Made by a program: the position numbers and the translations under genes. 11,015 nt of DNA from positions 1-11,015 of the forward strand of contig CAZGSG010000199.1 in NCBI GenBank assembly GCA_964528095.1. The letters are read 5' to 3'. This DNA is from CAZGSG01 sp964528095 (GTDB taxonomy: Bacteria > Bacteroidota > Bacteroidia > Chitinophagales > Chitinophagaceae). This document shows positions 1 to 5,804 of this stretch, piece after piece; positions within the stretch are counted from its first letter, which is position 1; each line of letters begins with the position of its first letter. The notes below the pieces were generated by a model that was given only the letters and a program-made list of their open reading frames with translations, was not told the DNA's origin and made no database searches.

Positions 1-394
1 CATTCTGAATACGGCTTGGAGCTGTTGCCAACATTACAAGACCGGGGTTAAAAGTCATTTGGACGGGAGCTCCTACTTTAATACTGTCCCTGTTAATCTC
101 AATATTCACATCCGCATAAAATGTATTGGCATTGCCATGCAATTTTTTGATATCCGGATCGAAAGCCCTGCCTGGTCTATCTACAAAACGAAGTCCGGGA
201 GGAAGTCTGAAATCTGTACCGGTGGGAGTACCCTCATTATTACCGATACCCGGCTCGCTGCCAGCACCCGGAATTACAATAGTTTGATCATCCAGGTTCT
301 TTTTAACCAGCTTCTGTACAGGTTGCGCAAAAAGCTGCCGGGTAGTTAGCAAAAGCAACAATAAAAGGGTCAGAACACGGATCATTACACTCAT
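1..394 (-). CDS. Secreted protein of unknown function, N-terminal part (runs off the left edge)
   Basis: An open frame on the minus strand starts at ATG 394 and stays open to base 1, giving 131 visible codons. It begins MSVMIRVLTLLLLLLLTTR, a basic residue followed by an unbroken leucine run, then LFA|QP, a standard signal peptidase I site with Gln as the usual first mature residue in Bacteroidota. The mature part starts with a Lys/Asp-rich stretch, a Gly/Asn/Thr-rich linker, then PPGLRFVDRPGRAFDPDIKK and a beta-rich segment with NIEINRDSIKVGAPVQMTFN. That looks like the beginning of an extracytoplasmic beta-sandwich-like domain, but I do not recognise the family. A second in-frame ATG (385) could be the true start; either choice gives a signal peptide. 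The C-terminus is outside the window. The secretion signal is seen directly; the function is unknown. Confidence 0.8.
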   Translation of the reverse strand, partial: MSVMIRVLTLLLLLLLTTRQLFAQPVQKLVKKNLDDQTIVIPGAGSEPGIGNNEGTPTGTDFRLPPGLRFVDRPGRAFDPDIKKLHGNANTFYADVNIEINRDSIKVGAPVQMTFNPGLVMLATAPSRIQN

Positions 395-813
395 TTTAGG
401 CTGTAAAAATTGCGTTTTACATCTGGGTTTTCCAACAATTTCCGATAAGTAGCCCTATAACCCGACCAATAACCATAGCAGCACCTAACCTGGCCTAAAG
501 TATTTATAGTGTAATACGAAGATTTGAGGTATTTGTCCGTGCCTCCTTATTCCGAACTTTAATTGCAAACCAAAATCAGGAACATAGTTCTGCATAAATA
601 ATAAGAATGACCACCTGTGGTTCCGTGTTAAAACAAATTATAGAGAAACCTCTAAGGTTTAGCAAAATCGGCTTCTCCGCAACTTCAAGCCGTTTTTGAA
701 ATTACAATTACCTATCTACCAAGGCATTTAATTGCAGGACTTTTTCTATAAAATGAAAAAGCATAATGATCAAATGGTAGACTAAGCTAAGTATATTGAT
801 TGTATTGTTCAGC
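395..813. other. Non-coding spacer, about 420 nt, with two small hairpins
   Basis: No convincing coding region is present on either strand, and the base composition is A+T-rich. Two perfect small inverted repeats lie close together: ACCAC-CT-GTGGT (610-621) and AAACCT-CTA-AGGTTT (646-660). Neither is followed by a T-tract on either strand, so they are not good intrinsic terminators. A 10-codon ORF (754-786, MKKHNDQMVD) has nothing to support it. I found no clear TAnnTTTG -7 box for the minus-strand gene that starts at 394. Confidence 0.5.
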
Positions 814-1206
814 TTACTTTATCCCACTTACTTTTCTTATTTTATCTCTGTGTATAGCCCCCCATTCACTAAGTGACTGAACTACTTTCTCAAGTGTTTG
901 ACTGTATTCCGTCAATTGATATTCCACAATGACCGGTGTACCTGTATCAATATTGCGCCTGATAAACCCATTTATTTCAAGATCCTTCAAATCATTTGAT
1001 AAAATACGCGCGGAAATGCCCGGAATGGAACGCTGTAGCTCGTTAAACCGCATACTGCCTTCAGAGAGAGCGATAATGATCCGGAGCTTCCATTTTCCTC
1101 CAATTACATACAAAGCATCTCCGACCGCATTCAGACTTGCTGTGCATTGCTGTTTAGTGGGTTTTGCTGATTTTGAGCTACTGCTGAAAAAAGCCTTTTG
1201 TATCAT
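814..1206 (-). CDS. HxlR-family winged-helix transcriptional regulator
   Basis: This is a 130-residue single-domain DNA-binding protein of the HxlR/MarR-like class. The family signature is complete: VIGGKWKLRIIIAL (residues 34-47), RFNELQRSIPGIS with ARILSNDLKDLEINGFIRR (53-84; recognition helix and wing), VEYQLTEYSQTL (94-105) and the late Trp115. Cys21, just before the first helix, sits where redox-sensing HxlR proteins such as YodB, HypR and QorR carry their reactive cysteine, so thiol or quinone/aldehyde sensing is plausible but unproven. The gene diverges from the DoxX-like gene at 1308 across a 101-bp region with repeated operator-like motifs, which implies control of both that gene and itself. 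The ATG at 1206 is used because the next family landmarks follow at the normal distance. The native inducer cannot be read from the sequence. Confidence 0.93.
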   Translation of the reverse strand: MIQKAFFSSSSKSAKPTKQQCTASLNAVGDALYVIGGKWKLRIIIALSEGSMRFNELQRSIPGISARILSNDLKDLEINGFIRRNIDTGTPVIVEYQLTEYSQTLEKVVQSLSEWGAIHRDKIRKVSGIK

Positions 1207-1218
1207 ATGAGTGGTATT

Positions 1219-1288
1219 ACTAACATGGATGTAAGCGCTAACCTTTATGTAACTACTAACATTTGGTAAGCAAACTTACTTAGTTTTA
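1219..1288. promoter_or_regulatory. Divergent hxlR / doxX promoter with repeated HxlR operator-like sites
   Basis: A composite motif occurs twice: ACTAACAT + 4 nt + GTAAGC (1219-1236) and ACTAACAT + 3 nt + GTAAGC (1255-1271). The second copy extends into a perfect inverted repeat, GTAAG-CAAA-CTTAC (1266-1279); the first into an imperfect palindrome around AGCGCT (1231-1242). On the minus strand TAAGTTTG (complement of 1271-1278) is a perfect Bacteroidota -7 box for hxlR and lies inside the palindrome. On the plus strand TAGTTTTA (1281-1288) is a one-mismatch -7 box for doxX, with TTTG at 1262-1265 as a somewhat close -33 element. A repressor on the palindrome would therefore block both promoters. 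The repeats and boxes are visible; binding by this HxlR protein is inferred. Confidence 0.6.
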
Positions 1289-1307
1289 CGTGATTAATTA
1301 AAGAAAA

Positions 1308-1694
1308 ATGAAAGCGAAAAAAATTATAACAATTGCTGTTACTGTGCTTGCGGTTGGACTGGTCGTACTTAGCGGGATCATGAAATTGGCAGGGGGTGAA
1401 CAGATCGTAGATACATTAGCAAAAGTCGGTGTCGCCAAATACATCATTCCGCTGGGCCTGATGGAAATTGTATTTGCCGCATTGTTTGCCTATCCCAGGA
1501 CGATGAAGATCGGGTTTATTTTAGTGTCCTGTTATTTCGCCGGTGCATTGGCAACTGAAATATCGCATGGAACTTCACTGAATGCGCTGACACCGATAAT
1601 ACTGGTATGGGTAGCGGCATTCTTAAGAGATAAAACTATTTTTTTAAGCACGGCAAATAGTAAAAGCAATAAGAATATCTCCCCAGCCCTATAA
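1308..1694 (+). CDS. DoxX-like small integral membrane protein
   Basis: This 128-residue protein has four predicted membrane segments (about 6-24, 44-62, 67-84 and 92-106) and a short polar C-terminal tail. The DoxX-like pattern is clear: SGIMKLAGG after helix 1, LMEIVFAALFAYPRTMKIGF, a glycine/alanine-rich third helix (CYFAGALATEISHG), and WVAAFLRDK at the end of helix 4. DoxX-like proteins are inner-membrane components often linked to thiol, quinone or oxidative stress, but their biochemical role is poorly defined. It diverges from hxlR and is followed 19 nt later by the start of a broken oxidoreductase gene, so an HxlR-controlled DoxX/NAD(P)-oxidoreductase operon probably existed here. The start codon follows an A-rich stretch without a Shine-Dalgarno site, as is normal in Bacteroidota. 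Confidence 0.88.
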   Translation: MKAKKIITIAVTVLAVGLVVLSGIMKLAGGEQIVDTLAKVGVAKYIIPLGLMEIVFAALFAYPRTMKIGFILVSCYFAGALATEISHGTSLNALTPIILVWVAAFLRDKTIFLSTANSKSNKNISPAL

Positions 1695-1713
1695 ATATTG
1701 AAAAGAAATAAAA

Positions 1714-1785
1714 ATGAGCAAAATACTGATCACGGGTGCTACGCCTGAAAGCCTGGAGGCATTTTTTAAAAAGACGTACCAGTGA
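1714..1785 (+). pseudogene. Stub of an NmrA/QorB-type NAD(P)-binding oxidoreductase
   Basis: An ATG 19 nt after the doxX stop opens MSKILITGAT, the classic beta-strand plus glycine-rich turn that begins SDR/NmrA proteins, where the consensus continues with GxxG. Here the next residues are PESLEAFFKKTYQ and the frame stops at TGA 1783-1785, leaving 23 codons of a gene normally near 280-300. The FFKKT part resembles the end of the first helix in intact family members, so the glycine-loop region seems rearranged and everything downstream is gone or unrecognisable. NmrA/QorB oxidoreductases often sit beside HxlR regulators such as QorR, which fits the position. Non-functional as an enzyme. The start motif is seen; the former identity is inference from about ten residues and position. 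Confidence 0.6.
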
Positions 1786-1859
1786 TAGGTAATAAATATG
1801 GATATACACCTTTACCTATAGTACAGGTTTTATCTATGTAGTTGATATCGATTTGTTTG

Positions 1860-2324
1860 TTATTTTTCAATAGAGAGGTATATATCAATTTCTCCATTGT
1901 TCCAGTCCTTACTTCTTTCATCATATATTTCAAAATCCAGCTGATAAGTTCTTGGGATATTGGAAGCGCCTATTTCCTTCCAGGCATTTATTATACAATC
2001 AGGGATTATTCCCTGGGCTTTAATCATTTGATATAACCCCTGGGGAATGGTTAAACTATCGAGCCCTTGTGGAATTGTGGAGTCAGCATCTACCTTACAA
2101 CCTATGAAATAAGAAAAGGATTGTTTTTCGGGCCCTTCATATTGATGATAAACAGCCACTACTTCATCACTTAGTTTTCCTTTAATTTGTGCTGCATAAT
2201 TTCCTTTTTCAAACTTTTGCCATAAACTCCCACAATCAATACTTGATTGGCCATTCGTATTCGTTGTTTTCCCGTTTAGCGATAAACCGATCAGCCGGGT
2301 TTGTTCGAGTTCAATTTTATTCAT
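1860..2324 (-). CDS. GyrI-like / AraC effector-binding-domain protein, stand-alone
   Basis: This 154-residue protein consists of one GyrI-like small-molecule-binding domain of the YdeE (COG3708) type, without a DNA-binding part. Landmarks in order: IGLSLNG (12-18), LWQKFEKG (34-41), AVYHQYEG (57-64), FSYFIGCKVD (70-79), TIPQGLYQMIKAQG (92-105), AWKEI (114-118), and the typical end RTYQLDFEIYDERSKD followed by NGEIDIYLSI. Such domains bind lipophilic cations or other small ligands in BmrR- and Rob-type regulators; isolated copies may sequester or hydrolyse ligands or act on partner proteins. The gene faces away from doxX and has its own promoter. It ends close to the decayed oxidoreductase stub. 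Its ligand cannot be predicted. Confidence 0.88.
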   Translation of the reverse strand: MNKIELEQTRLIGLSLNGKTTNTNGQSSIDCGSLWQKFEKGNYAAQIKGKLSDEVVAVYHQYEGPEKQSFSYFIGCKVDADSTIPQGLDSLTIPQGLYQMIKAQGIIPDCIINAWKEIGASNIPRTYQLDFEIYDERSKDWNNGEIDIYLSIEK

Positions 2325-2336
2325 AAATGATCAATA

Positions 2337-2355
2337 GTGCTGAGCACCAAATTTA
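2337..2355 (-). promoter_or_regulatory. Promoter -7 box and start-site palindrome of the GyrI-like gene
   Basis: Reading the minus strand, TAAATTTG (complement of 2348-2355) matches the Bacteroidota -7 consensus TAnnTTTG exactly and ends 23 nt before the ATG at 2324. I see no good TTTG -33 element at the usual spacing. Directly downstream, covering the expected transcription start, is a perfect palindrome GTGCT-G-AGCAC (2337-2347), which is well placed for an operator. The box and palindrome are visible; the function is inferred. Confidence 0.5.
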
Positions 2356-2488
2356 ATTCAATTAAAGCTAAGCATATTCAGGGTCAGAAACGGAAAAAAT
2401 GACCCGATAAAAATCGAACGACTTTAAGATAAAGACGGAACTTCAGTAAGTTCGATTAGAACATGATGTTAAAACAAATGGTAAGTAA

Positions 2489-2713
2489 GAGGGTGACCGG
2501 TCTCCTAACAATTTCTTTAATTTTCTACAGGGTGGAATGGTAGGAAGCAAGTGTTTCGAGTTGGATATTAATGCGCATCCGGTTAAGAACTTAAGCCTCA
2601 TTGCCGGGTATATTTTCAATGAGACAAAAGTCATAAAAGAAGATAATGATGCTTTTTTTCTAAAAGAATAAAATGAATATAAAGGGAACTGCCCGGAAAC
2701 TCATCCTAAATAA
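2489..2713 (+). pseudogene. C-terminal fragment of a siderophore-type TonB-dependent receptor, with in-frame stop
   Basis: On the plus strand the frame starting at GAG 2489 has no ATG in a suitable place, but reads NFLQGGMVGSKCFELDINAH, then PVKNLSLIAGYIFNETKVIK. This is the RSKGxELDInGxxxxnLsLiAgYsyNdtkItk barrel segment found near the C-terminus of FhuA/FptA-type receptors. A TAA at 2669-2671 interrupts it, yet the same frame continues with YKGNCPETHPK (2678-2710), resembling the following GNRPxNTPxH motif, before another TAA. Likely damage includes Gly-to-Cys in GSKGFELD and Arg-to-Cys in GNRP. No signal peptide, plug or upstream barrel is present within the preceding bases. I read it as a relic of a receptor of about 700-800 residues. 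The match is from memory of the family, hence moderate confidence. Confidence 0.6.
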
Positions 2714-2961
2714 GTAATGAATGCCAGAGCCGCCTTCACAGTATTATTATTTGATGTCTATCCGTGTAAACCCCCTGTATACAGGACAGGACTATACAAT
2801 ACATGTACAAGCATTTGCCCTTACTAAAAAACGACAATTACCCTTAGTTTATAAATTCCTTTTGTAATTTTCTTTCTTCTTTCCAAAAATGGCTGTCAAA
2901 ATATTAAATTGAAGAATATAAATACGCATAACATTTAATAGCGTACTGATATTGTCGATTT
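2714..2961. other. Spacer upstream of the AraC gene with a perfect 12-bp palindrome
   Basis: No gene is seen here. CCTGTATACAGG (2774-2785) is a perfect 12-bp palindrome and TACATGTA (2800-2807) a perfect 8-bp one. Both lie 155-190 nt before the araC start and could be operator or relic regulatory sites of the lost receptor. A long A+T-rich tract follows (about 2836-2945). No exact TAnnTTTG box was found near the araC start. Confidence 0.4.
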
Positions 2962-3945
2962 ATGGGGCCAACGATACGAACATCCACGGGCGAGTTGCTG
3001 GTTCTGCTTCCTGCAGTACCAGCAGGTTTGTCAGGTATGCAACTACCAGGTTCGTATGCCTGGTCATGCCAGAGTGAGTTTGGTACGATCCTTATCGAAG
3101 AATTCCGTTCAGGGCCTTTTACGATCCGGTTTGGATTTTTCCGTTTCTTTAAAAAGATGGGCTTGTACTGGCAGGAGAATATTCCCGTGGTAAAGGCAAG
3201 AATAGCGGTGAAAAATAATTGGCTGTTTCGTTCCATGCCGGGATCTGAAGTGCGTCTCCATGAAGGGCAGTCTGTATTTTATAAGCTTCCCGCCAACGAA
3301 GACCAATTATTCTTTGACGGAGACAAGGAGTATCGCAGCGTGGATGCCATGTGTACACCTGGTAAATTAAAAGGGTTTAGATCTTTATTCCCTGGCCTGG
3401 ATGATTTTCTGGAAACTTTGTCGGCAGATGATCCTTCCTTGCTTTCGCAGAATATCCGCTGGGCCACACCAGCTATCATTGATATCATCCGCAGTATTGA
3501 ACGTTGCCCGTTCCAGGATTCTTTGCGGGAATATTACCTGGAGCACAAGGTGGAAGAATTAATGCTGTTATTGCTGGATGTGCTATTGAGAAATAATTCA
3601 TATGAAGGAAGACCAGCAGCGCAGGAGGTCCGTGCTGCACATGCTGCTGAACGGATCATTATGCAGGATATTATGAAACATATTCCCATTCGTGTACTGG
3701 CTGGAATGGTACAATTGAATGAAGTAAGACTGAAACAGGTTTTCAAACAGGAATTTGAAGAAGGGATTTTTGAACACCTGTTAAATGCACGTATGAGGGA
3801 AGCTCACCGGCTGCTTGCGGAAACAAATAAGCCAATTAAAGAAATCGCGTCACTTATAGGTTATTGCCGAACCACTAGTTTTATAACAGCTTTTCGTAAG
3901 CATTTTGACTATACCCCCGGGTCAATGCGACGAACTATACAATAA
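2962..3945 (+). CDS. AraC-family transcriptional regulator (PchR-like layout)
   Basis: This 327-residue protein has an N-terminal sensing part (about 1-215) and a C-terminal double helix-turn-helix (about 228-327). HTH 1 is IPIRVLAGMVQLNEVRLKQV (241-260). HTH 2 contains PIKEIASLIGYCRTTSFITA, followed by FRKHFDYTPG (291-320), the AraC/XylS signature. The N-terminal part resembles PchR-like Bacteroidota regulators in length and layout but gives no ligand motif I can name. PchR activates a ferrisiderophore receptor gene in Pseudomonas, and here a broken siderophore-type receptor lies just upstream on the same strand, so its original target may be lost. The ATG is the first after an in-frame TGA at 2947; no ribosome-binding site is evident. 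It converges with the STN-domain ORF across a shared hairpin. Confidence 0.9.
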   Translation: MGPTIRTSTGELLVLLPAVPAGLSGMQLPGSYAWSCQSEFGTILIEEFRSGPFTIRFGFFRFFKKMGLYWQENIPVVKARIAVKNNWLFRSMPGSEVRLHEGQSVFYKLPANEDQLFFDGDKEYRSVDAMCTPGKLKGFRSLFPGLDDFLETLSADDPSLLSQNIRWATPAIIDIIRSIERCPFQDSLREYYLEHKVEELMLLLLDVLLRNNSYEGRPAAQEVRAAHAAERIIMQDIMKHIPIRVLAGMVQLNEVRLKQVFKQEFEEGIFEHLLNARMREAHRLLAETNKPIKEIASLIGYCRTTSFITAFRKHFDYTPGSMRRTIQ

Positions 3946-3957
3946 CAGTTCCATGAT

Positions 3958-3979
3958 CCATTATAGCAAGCTACAATGG
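3958..3979. terminator. Hairpin between convergent genes, candidate bidirectional terminator
   Basis: CCATTATAG (3958-3966), loop CAAG, CTACAATGG (3971-3979): a nine-position stem with a single A-C mismatch on the plus strand that becomes a G-U pair on the minus strand. It lies 13 nt after the araC stop and 48 nt after the stop of the convergent STN ORF. There is no strong T-tract on either side, so termination strength is uncertain. Confidence 0.45.
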
Positions 3980-4027
3980 AGATCTTTATAAAATCAGACC
4001 GGCAACGATCATTCTTAAGGAGAAACT

Positions 4028-4357
4028 TTATGGAGTAGCCGAAAGAACAGTAGCCTGTCGCTCTGCCAGAAGCGGTCTAAGTACAATTACTTTATCTACG
4101 ATGGAATAAGTAAGCGACAGGTTTTTTAAACAAAGATCAAGCGTCTTATCCATGCTGGCTTCTTTTACCGTAATATCAATGACGGCGGATGTGTCGATTA
4201 ATGAATTGTTATACCAGAATACATAGCCGGTCTGCTGCTCGATCTGCAGGAGTATTTTTTTTAGCGGTGCATTTATTTCTGAAATAGAGACCGGGGAGAA
4301 CGGTTGACTACTCATTTGTAAGAACGCAACCGATAGAAATGCAACAAATAACTTCAT
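4028..4357 (-). CDS. STN-domain-only stub of a TonB-dependent (SusC/FecA-type) receptor
   Basis: This 109-residue ORF has an N-terminal signal sequence (MKLFVAFLSVAFLQMSSQ) and then a full secretin/TonB N-terminal short domain, about 24-95: VSISEINAPLKKILLQIEQQ, TGYVFWYNNSLIDTSAVIDI, TVKEASMDKTLDLCLKN and TYSIVDKVIVLRP. In Bacteroidota this domain is the periplasmic signalling end of receptors of about 750-1150 residues and contacts the FecR anti-sigma factor. Here the ORF ends 14 residues after the domain (LAERQATVLSATP, stop at 4028-4030), and no plug or barrel follows; AraC occupies the downstream DNA on the other strand. It is 108 nt downstream of fecR in the same orientation, the normal place for the receptor. 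It may be a truncated relic, or a free STN domain still able to touch FecR. Confidence 0.85.
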   Translation of the reverse strand: MKLFVAFLSVAFLQMSSQPFSPVSISEINAPLKKILLQIEQQTGYVFWYNNSLIDTSAVIDITVKEASMDKTLDLCLKNLSLTYSIVDKVIVLRPLLAERQATVLSATP

Positions 4358-4378
4358 ACACTAGGCTTGACGGGTTGA

Positions 4379-4447
4379 GATACCTGGACACCAGCATATA
4401 TATCTGCGGCAACCAGGTAGCAGTTATTAAATTTATGATCAGGTATC
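4379..4447 (-). repeat. Nested inverted repeats between fecR and the STN stub
   Basis: GATACCTG (4379-4386) pairs perfectly with CAGGTATC (4440-4447). The overlapping ACCTGG (4382-4387) can instead pair with CCAGGT (4413-4418). The two stems are mutually exclusive in RNA. They lie in the untranslated gap between the anti-sigma and STN reading frames. A processing, attenuation or translation-control role is possible but only inferred. Confidence 0.4.
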
Positions 4448-4465
4448 CCCGTCTTTTCGATAGGA

Positions 4466-5680
4466 TTATGGTAATACGATAAGGTTTTTCTCTTCTATCT
4501 TATAATGCACTCCGCTGAGTGCCAGTATTTTTAAAACATTTGCCAGGCTGGTATTACGTGGCGCTTTGCCTGTGGTGAGTATATCAGGTATCCTGCCTTC
4601 ATAACTTACACTCACGCCATACCAACGGGATATTTCCTTCATTACTTCCTGGATACCCGTATTTTCAAATTGAAACATGCCATTCTTCCAGGCAATTGCC
4701 TGACCGGTATCATTGATGGTTTGTACTTCGGTAATACCAGTCTCATACACATTACCGGATTGTCCTGGTGCCAACAAAGAAGTCCTGCCATCTTTTATCA
4801 ATTTAAGAGAGCCTTCAAGTAATGTAATCGTTGTTTTATTTTTTTCTGTATAGCCATTAACATTAAAATGAGTACCTATTACTTTTATTTCCAGCTGGTT
4901 TACCTGTACGGTGAATGGAGCCCCTGTATTCTTGATCACTTCAAAATATACCTCACCGGTAATAGCGACTTTTCTTTCCCTGCCAGAAAATACCGATGGA
5001 AACCTGATCGACGAAGCTGCATTTAACCAGATCCTTGTTCCATCGGACAGAACCAACGAATAACGACCCCCGATCGGTGTACTTATCGTGTTATAGATCA
5101 CTTCAGAGGCTGATATCTTATTGTCGATCGTGTATTGTAATGATCCGTCTTTTTTGGTCACCTGTCCATTGCCTTGTATCGCCACTATACCATCCTCTAT
5201 TTTTTCAAGCTGAATGGCTTGTCCTTTGCCCAGTATAAGCATAGCTTTTTCACCGCCTGGTTCAATGTCTTTTTTTTCTGCAAGGCTAATGGAAGGTGAA
5301 GGTTTCCCGGGATTTTTATAGATATAAAAGCCTGTAGCGATGATGATAAACAAGCAGATCGCTGCTGCAATATAGTGCCACCATTTATTGAACAAATGAA
5401 AGGCATAAGCAGGATAGCTGAATTCCAGTTTTGCTTTTATTTTGTTTAATGCTTTTGAAGTAGCGGTTTCCTCCATCCACAGGCTTGCCTCCTGCAATCG
5501 GGTATTGTCGGTAAGGGCTTCAAAGAGCTGCATGTTTTCGTCGGTCTCGGTTACCCATTCATCCAGTTCATCATGTTCCCCGGGAGTTAACGAATCATAG
5601 ATATAGCCCGTTATAAGCGTAGCAATCCTGCGGGCTTTTTGAGTCTGCAGATATTCTTCGTTATCGCTGGAACCGGTCAT
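4466..5680 (-). CDS. FecR-family anti-sigma factor with DUF4974 tail
   Basis: This 404-residue inner-membrane anti-sigma factor is typical of Bacteroidota uptake loci. A cytoplasmic N-terminal part (about 1-98, IATLITGYIYDSLTPGEHDE) would bind the sigma factor. One membrane helix, HYIAAAICLFIIIATGFYIY, spans 102-121. The periplasmic FecR domain covers about 195-295 (YNTISTPIGGRYSLVLSDGT, IWLNAASSIRFPSVFSGRER, GEVYFEV, IGTHFNVNGY, TTITLLEGSLKL). The C-terminal DUF4974 domain covers about 336-404 (FENTGIQEVMKEISRWYGVS, then TGKAPRNTSLANVLKILALS and a final VLP). Length and order are complete. It is encoded 124 nt downstream of the sigma gene, same strand, and in turn precedes the STN stub. Normally a substrate-loaded receptor signals through its STN domain to FecR, releasing sigma; here the receptor barrel is missing. 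Confidence 0.95.
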   Translation of the reverse strand: MTGSSDNEEYLQTQKARRIATLITGYIYDSLTPGEHDELDEWVTETDENMQLFEALTDNTRLQEASLWMEETATSKALNKIKAKLEFSYPAYAFHLFNKWWHYIAAAICLFIIIATGFYIYKNPGKPSPSISLAEKKDIEPGGEKAMLILGKGQAIQLEKIEDGIVAIQGNGQVTKKDGSLQYTIDNKISASEVIYNTISTPIGGRYSLVLSDGTRIWLNAASSIRFPSVFSGRERKVAITGEVYFEVIKNTGAPFTVQVNQLEIKVIGTHFNVNGYTEKNKTTITLLEGSLKLIKDGRTSLLAPGQSGNVYETGITEVQTINDTGQAIAWKNGMFQFENTGIQEVMKEISRWYGVSVSYEGRIPDILTTGKAPRNTSLANVLKILALSGVHYKIEEKNLIVLP

Positions 5681-5727
5681 ACCATAGCTGGCCTCCCTGT
5701 TGGGGCGGACTTTATATAATACTCTTT

Positions 5728-5783
5728 AACAGGTCAAAAGGTCTAAAAACAGCAAATAAAGTTGAAATAAGACCTGGCCTGTT
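5728..5783 (-). repeat. Imperfect inverted repeat between sigma and fecR
   Basis: AACAGG and AGGTCT (5728-5733, 5739-5744) pair in order with AGACCT and CCTGTT (5770-5775, 5778-5783), giving two 6-bp helices separated by a 5-nt/2-nt internal loop, with about 25 nt of A+T-rich apical sequence. It fills much of the gap between the sigma stop and the fecR start. No T-tract follows on the minus strand, so it is more likely a messenger structure that stabilises or tunes the sigma/anti-sigma ratio than a terminator. The role is inferred. Confidence 0.4.
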
Positions 5784-5804
5784 TTAACCTGGATGCTTTT
5801 GTTA

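Noticed and set aside
59..349. Plus-strand open frame of 96 codons
   Set aside because: It is antisense to the secreted-protein frame on the minus strand, which has a proper signal peptide; the plus-strand translation shows no motif.
754..786. 10-codon ORF starting MKKHNDQ in the left spacer
   Set aside because: Too short, no ribosome-binding site, no neighbour or motif to support it.
929..1210. Plus-strand open frame of 93 codons
   Set aside because: Antisense to the HxlR gene, which has complete family motifs.
1842..2036. Plus-strand open frame of 64 codons with hydrophobic start
   Set aside because: Antisense to the 3' end of the GyrI-like gene; no family pattern.
2443..2634. Minus-strand open frame of 63 codons
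   Set aside because: Antisense to the receptor relic on the plus strand, which gives recognisable barrel sequence; the minus frame has none.
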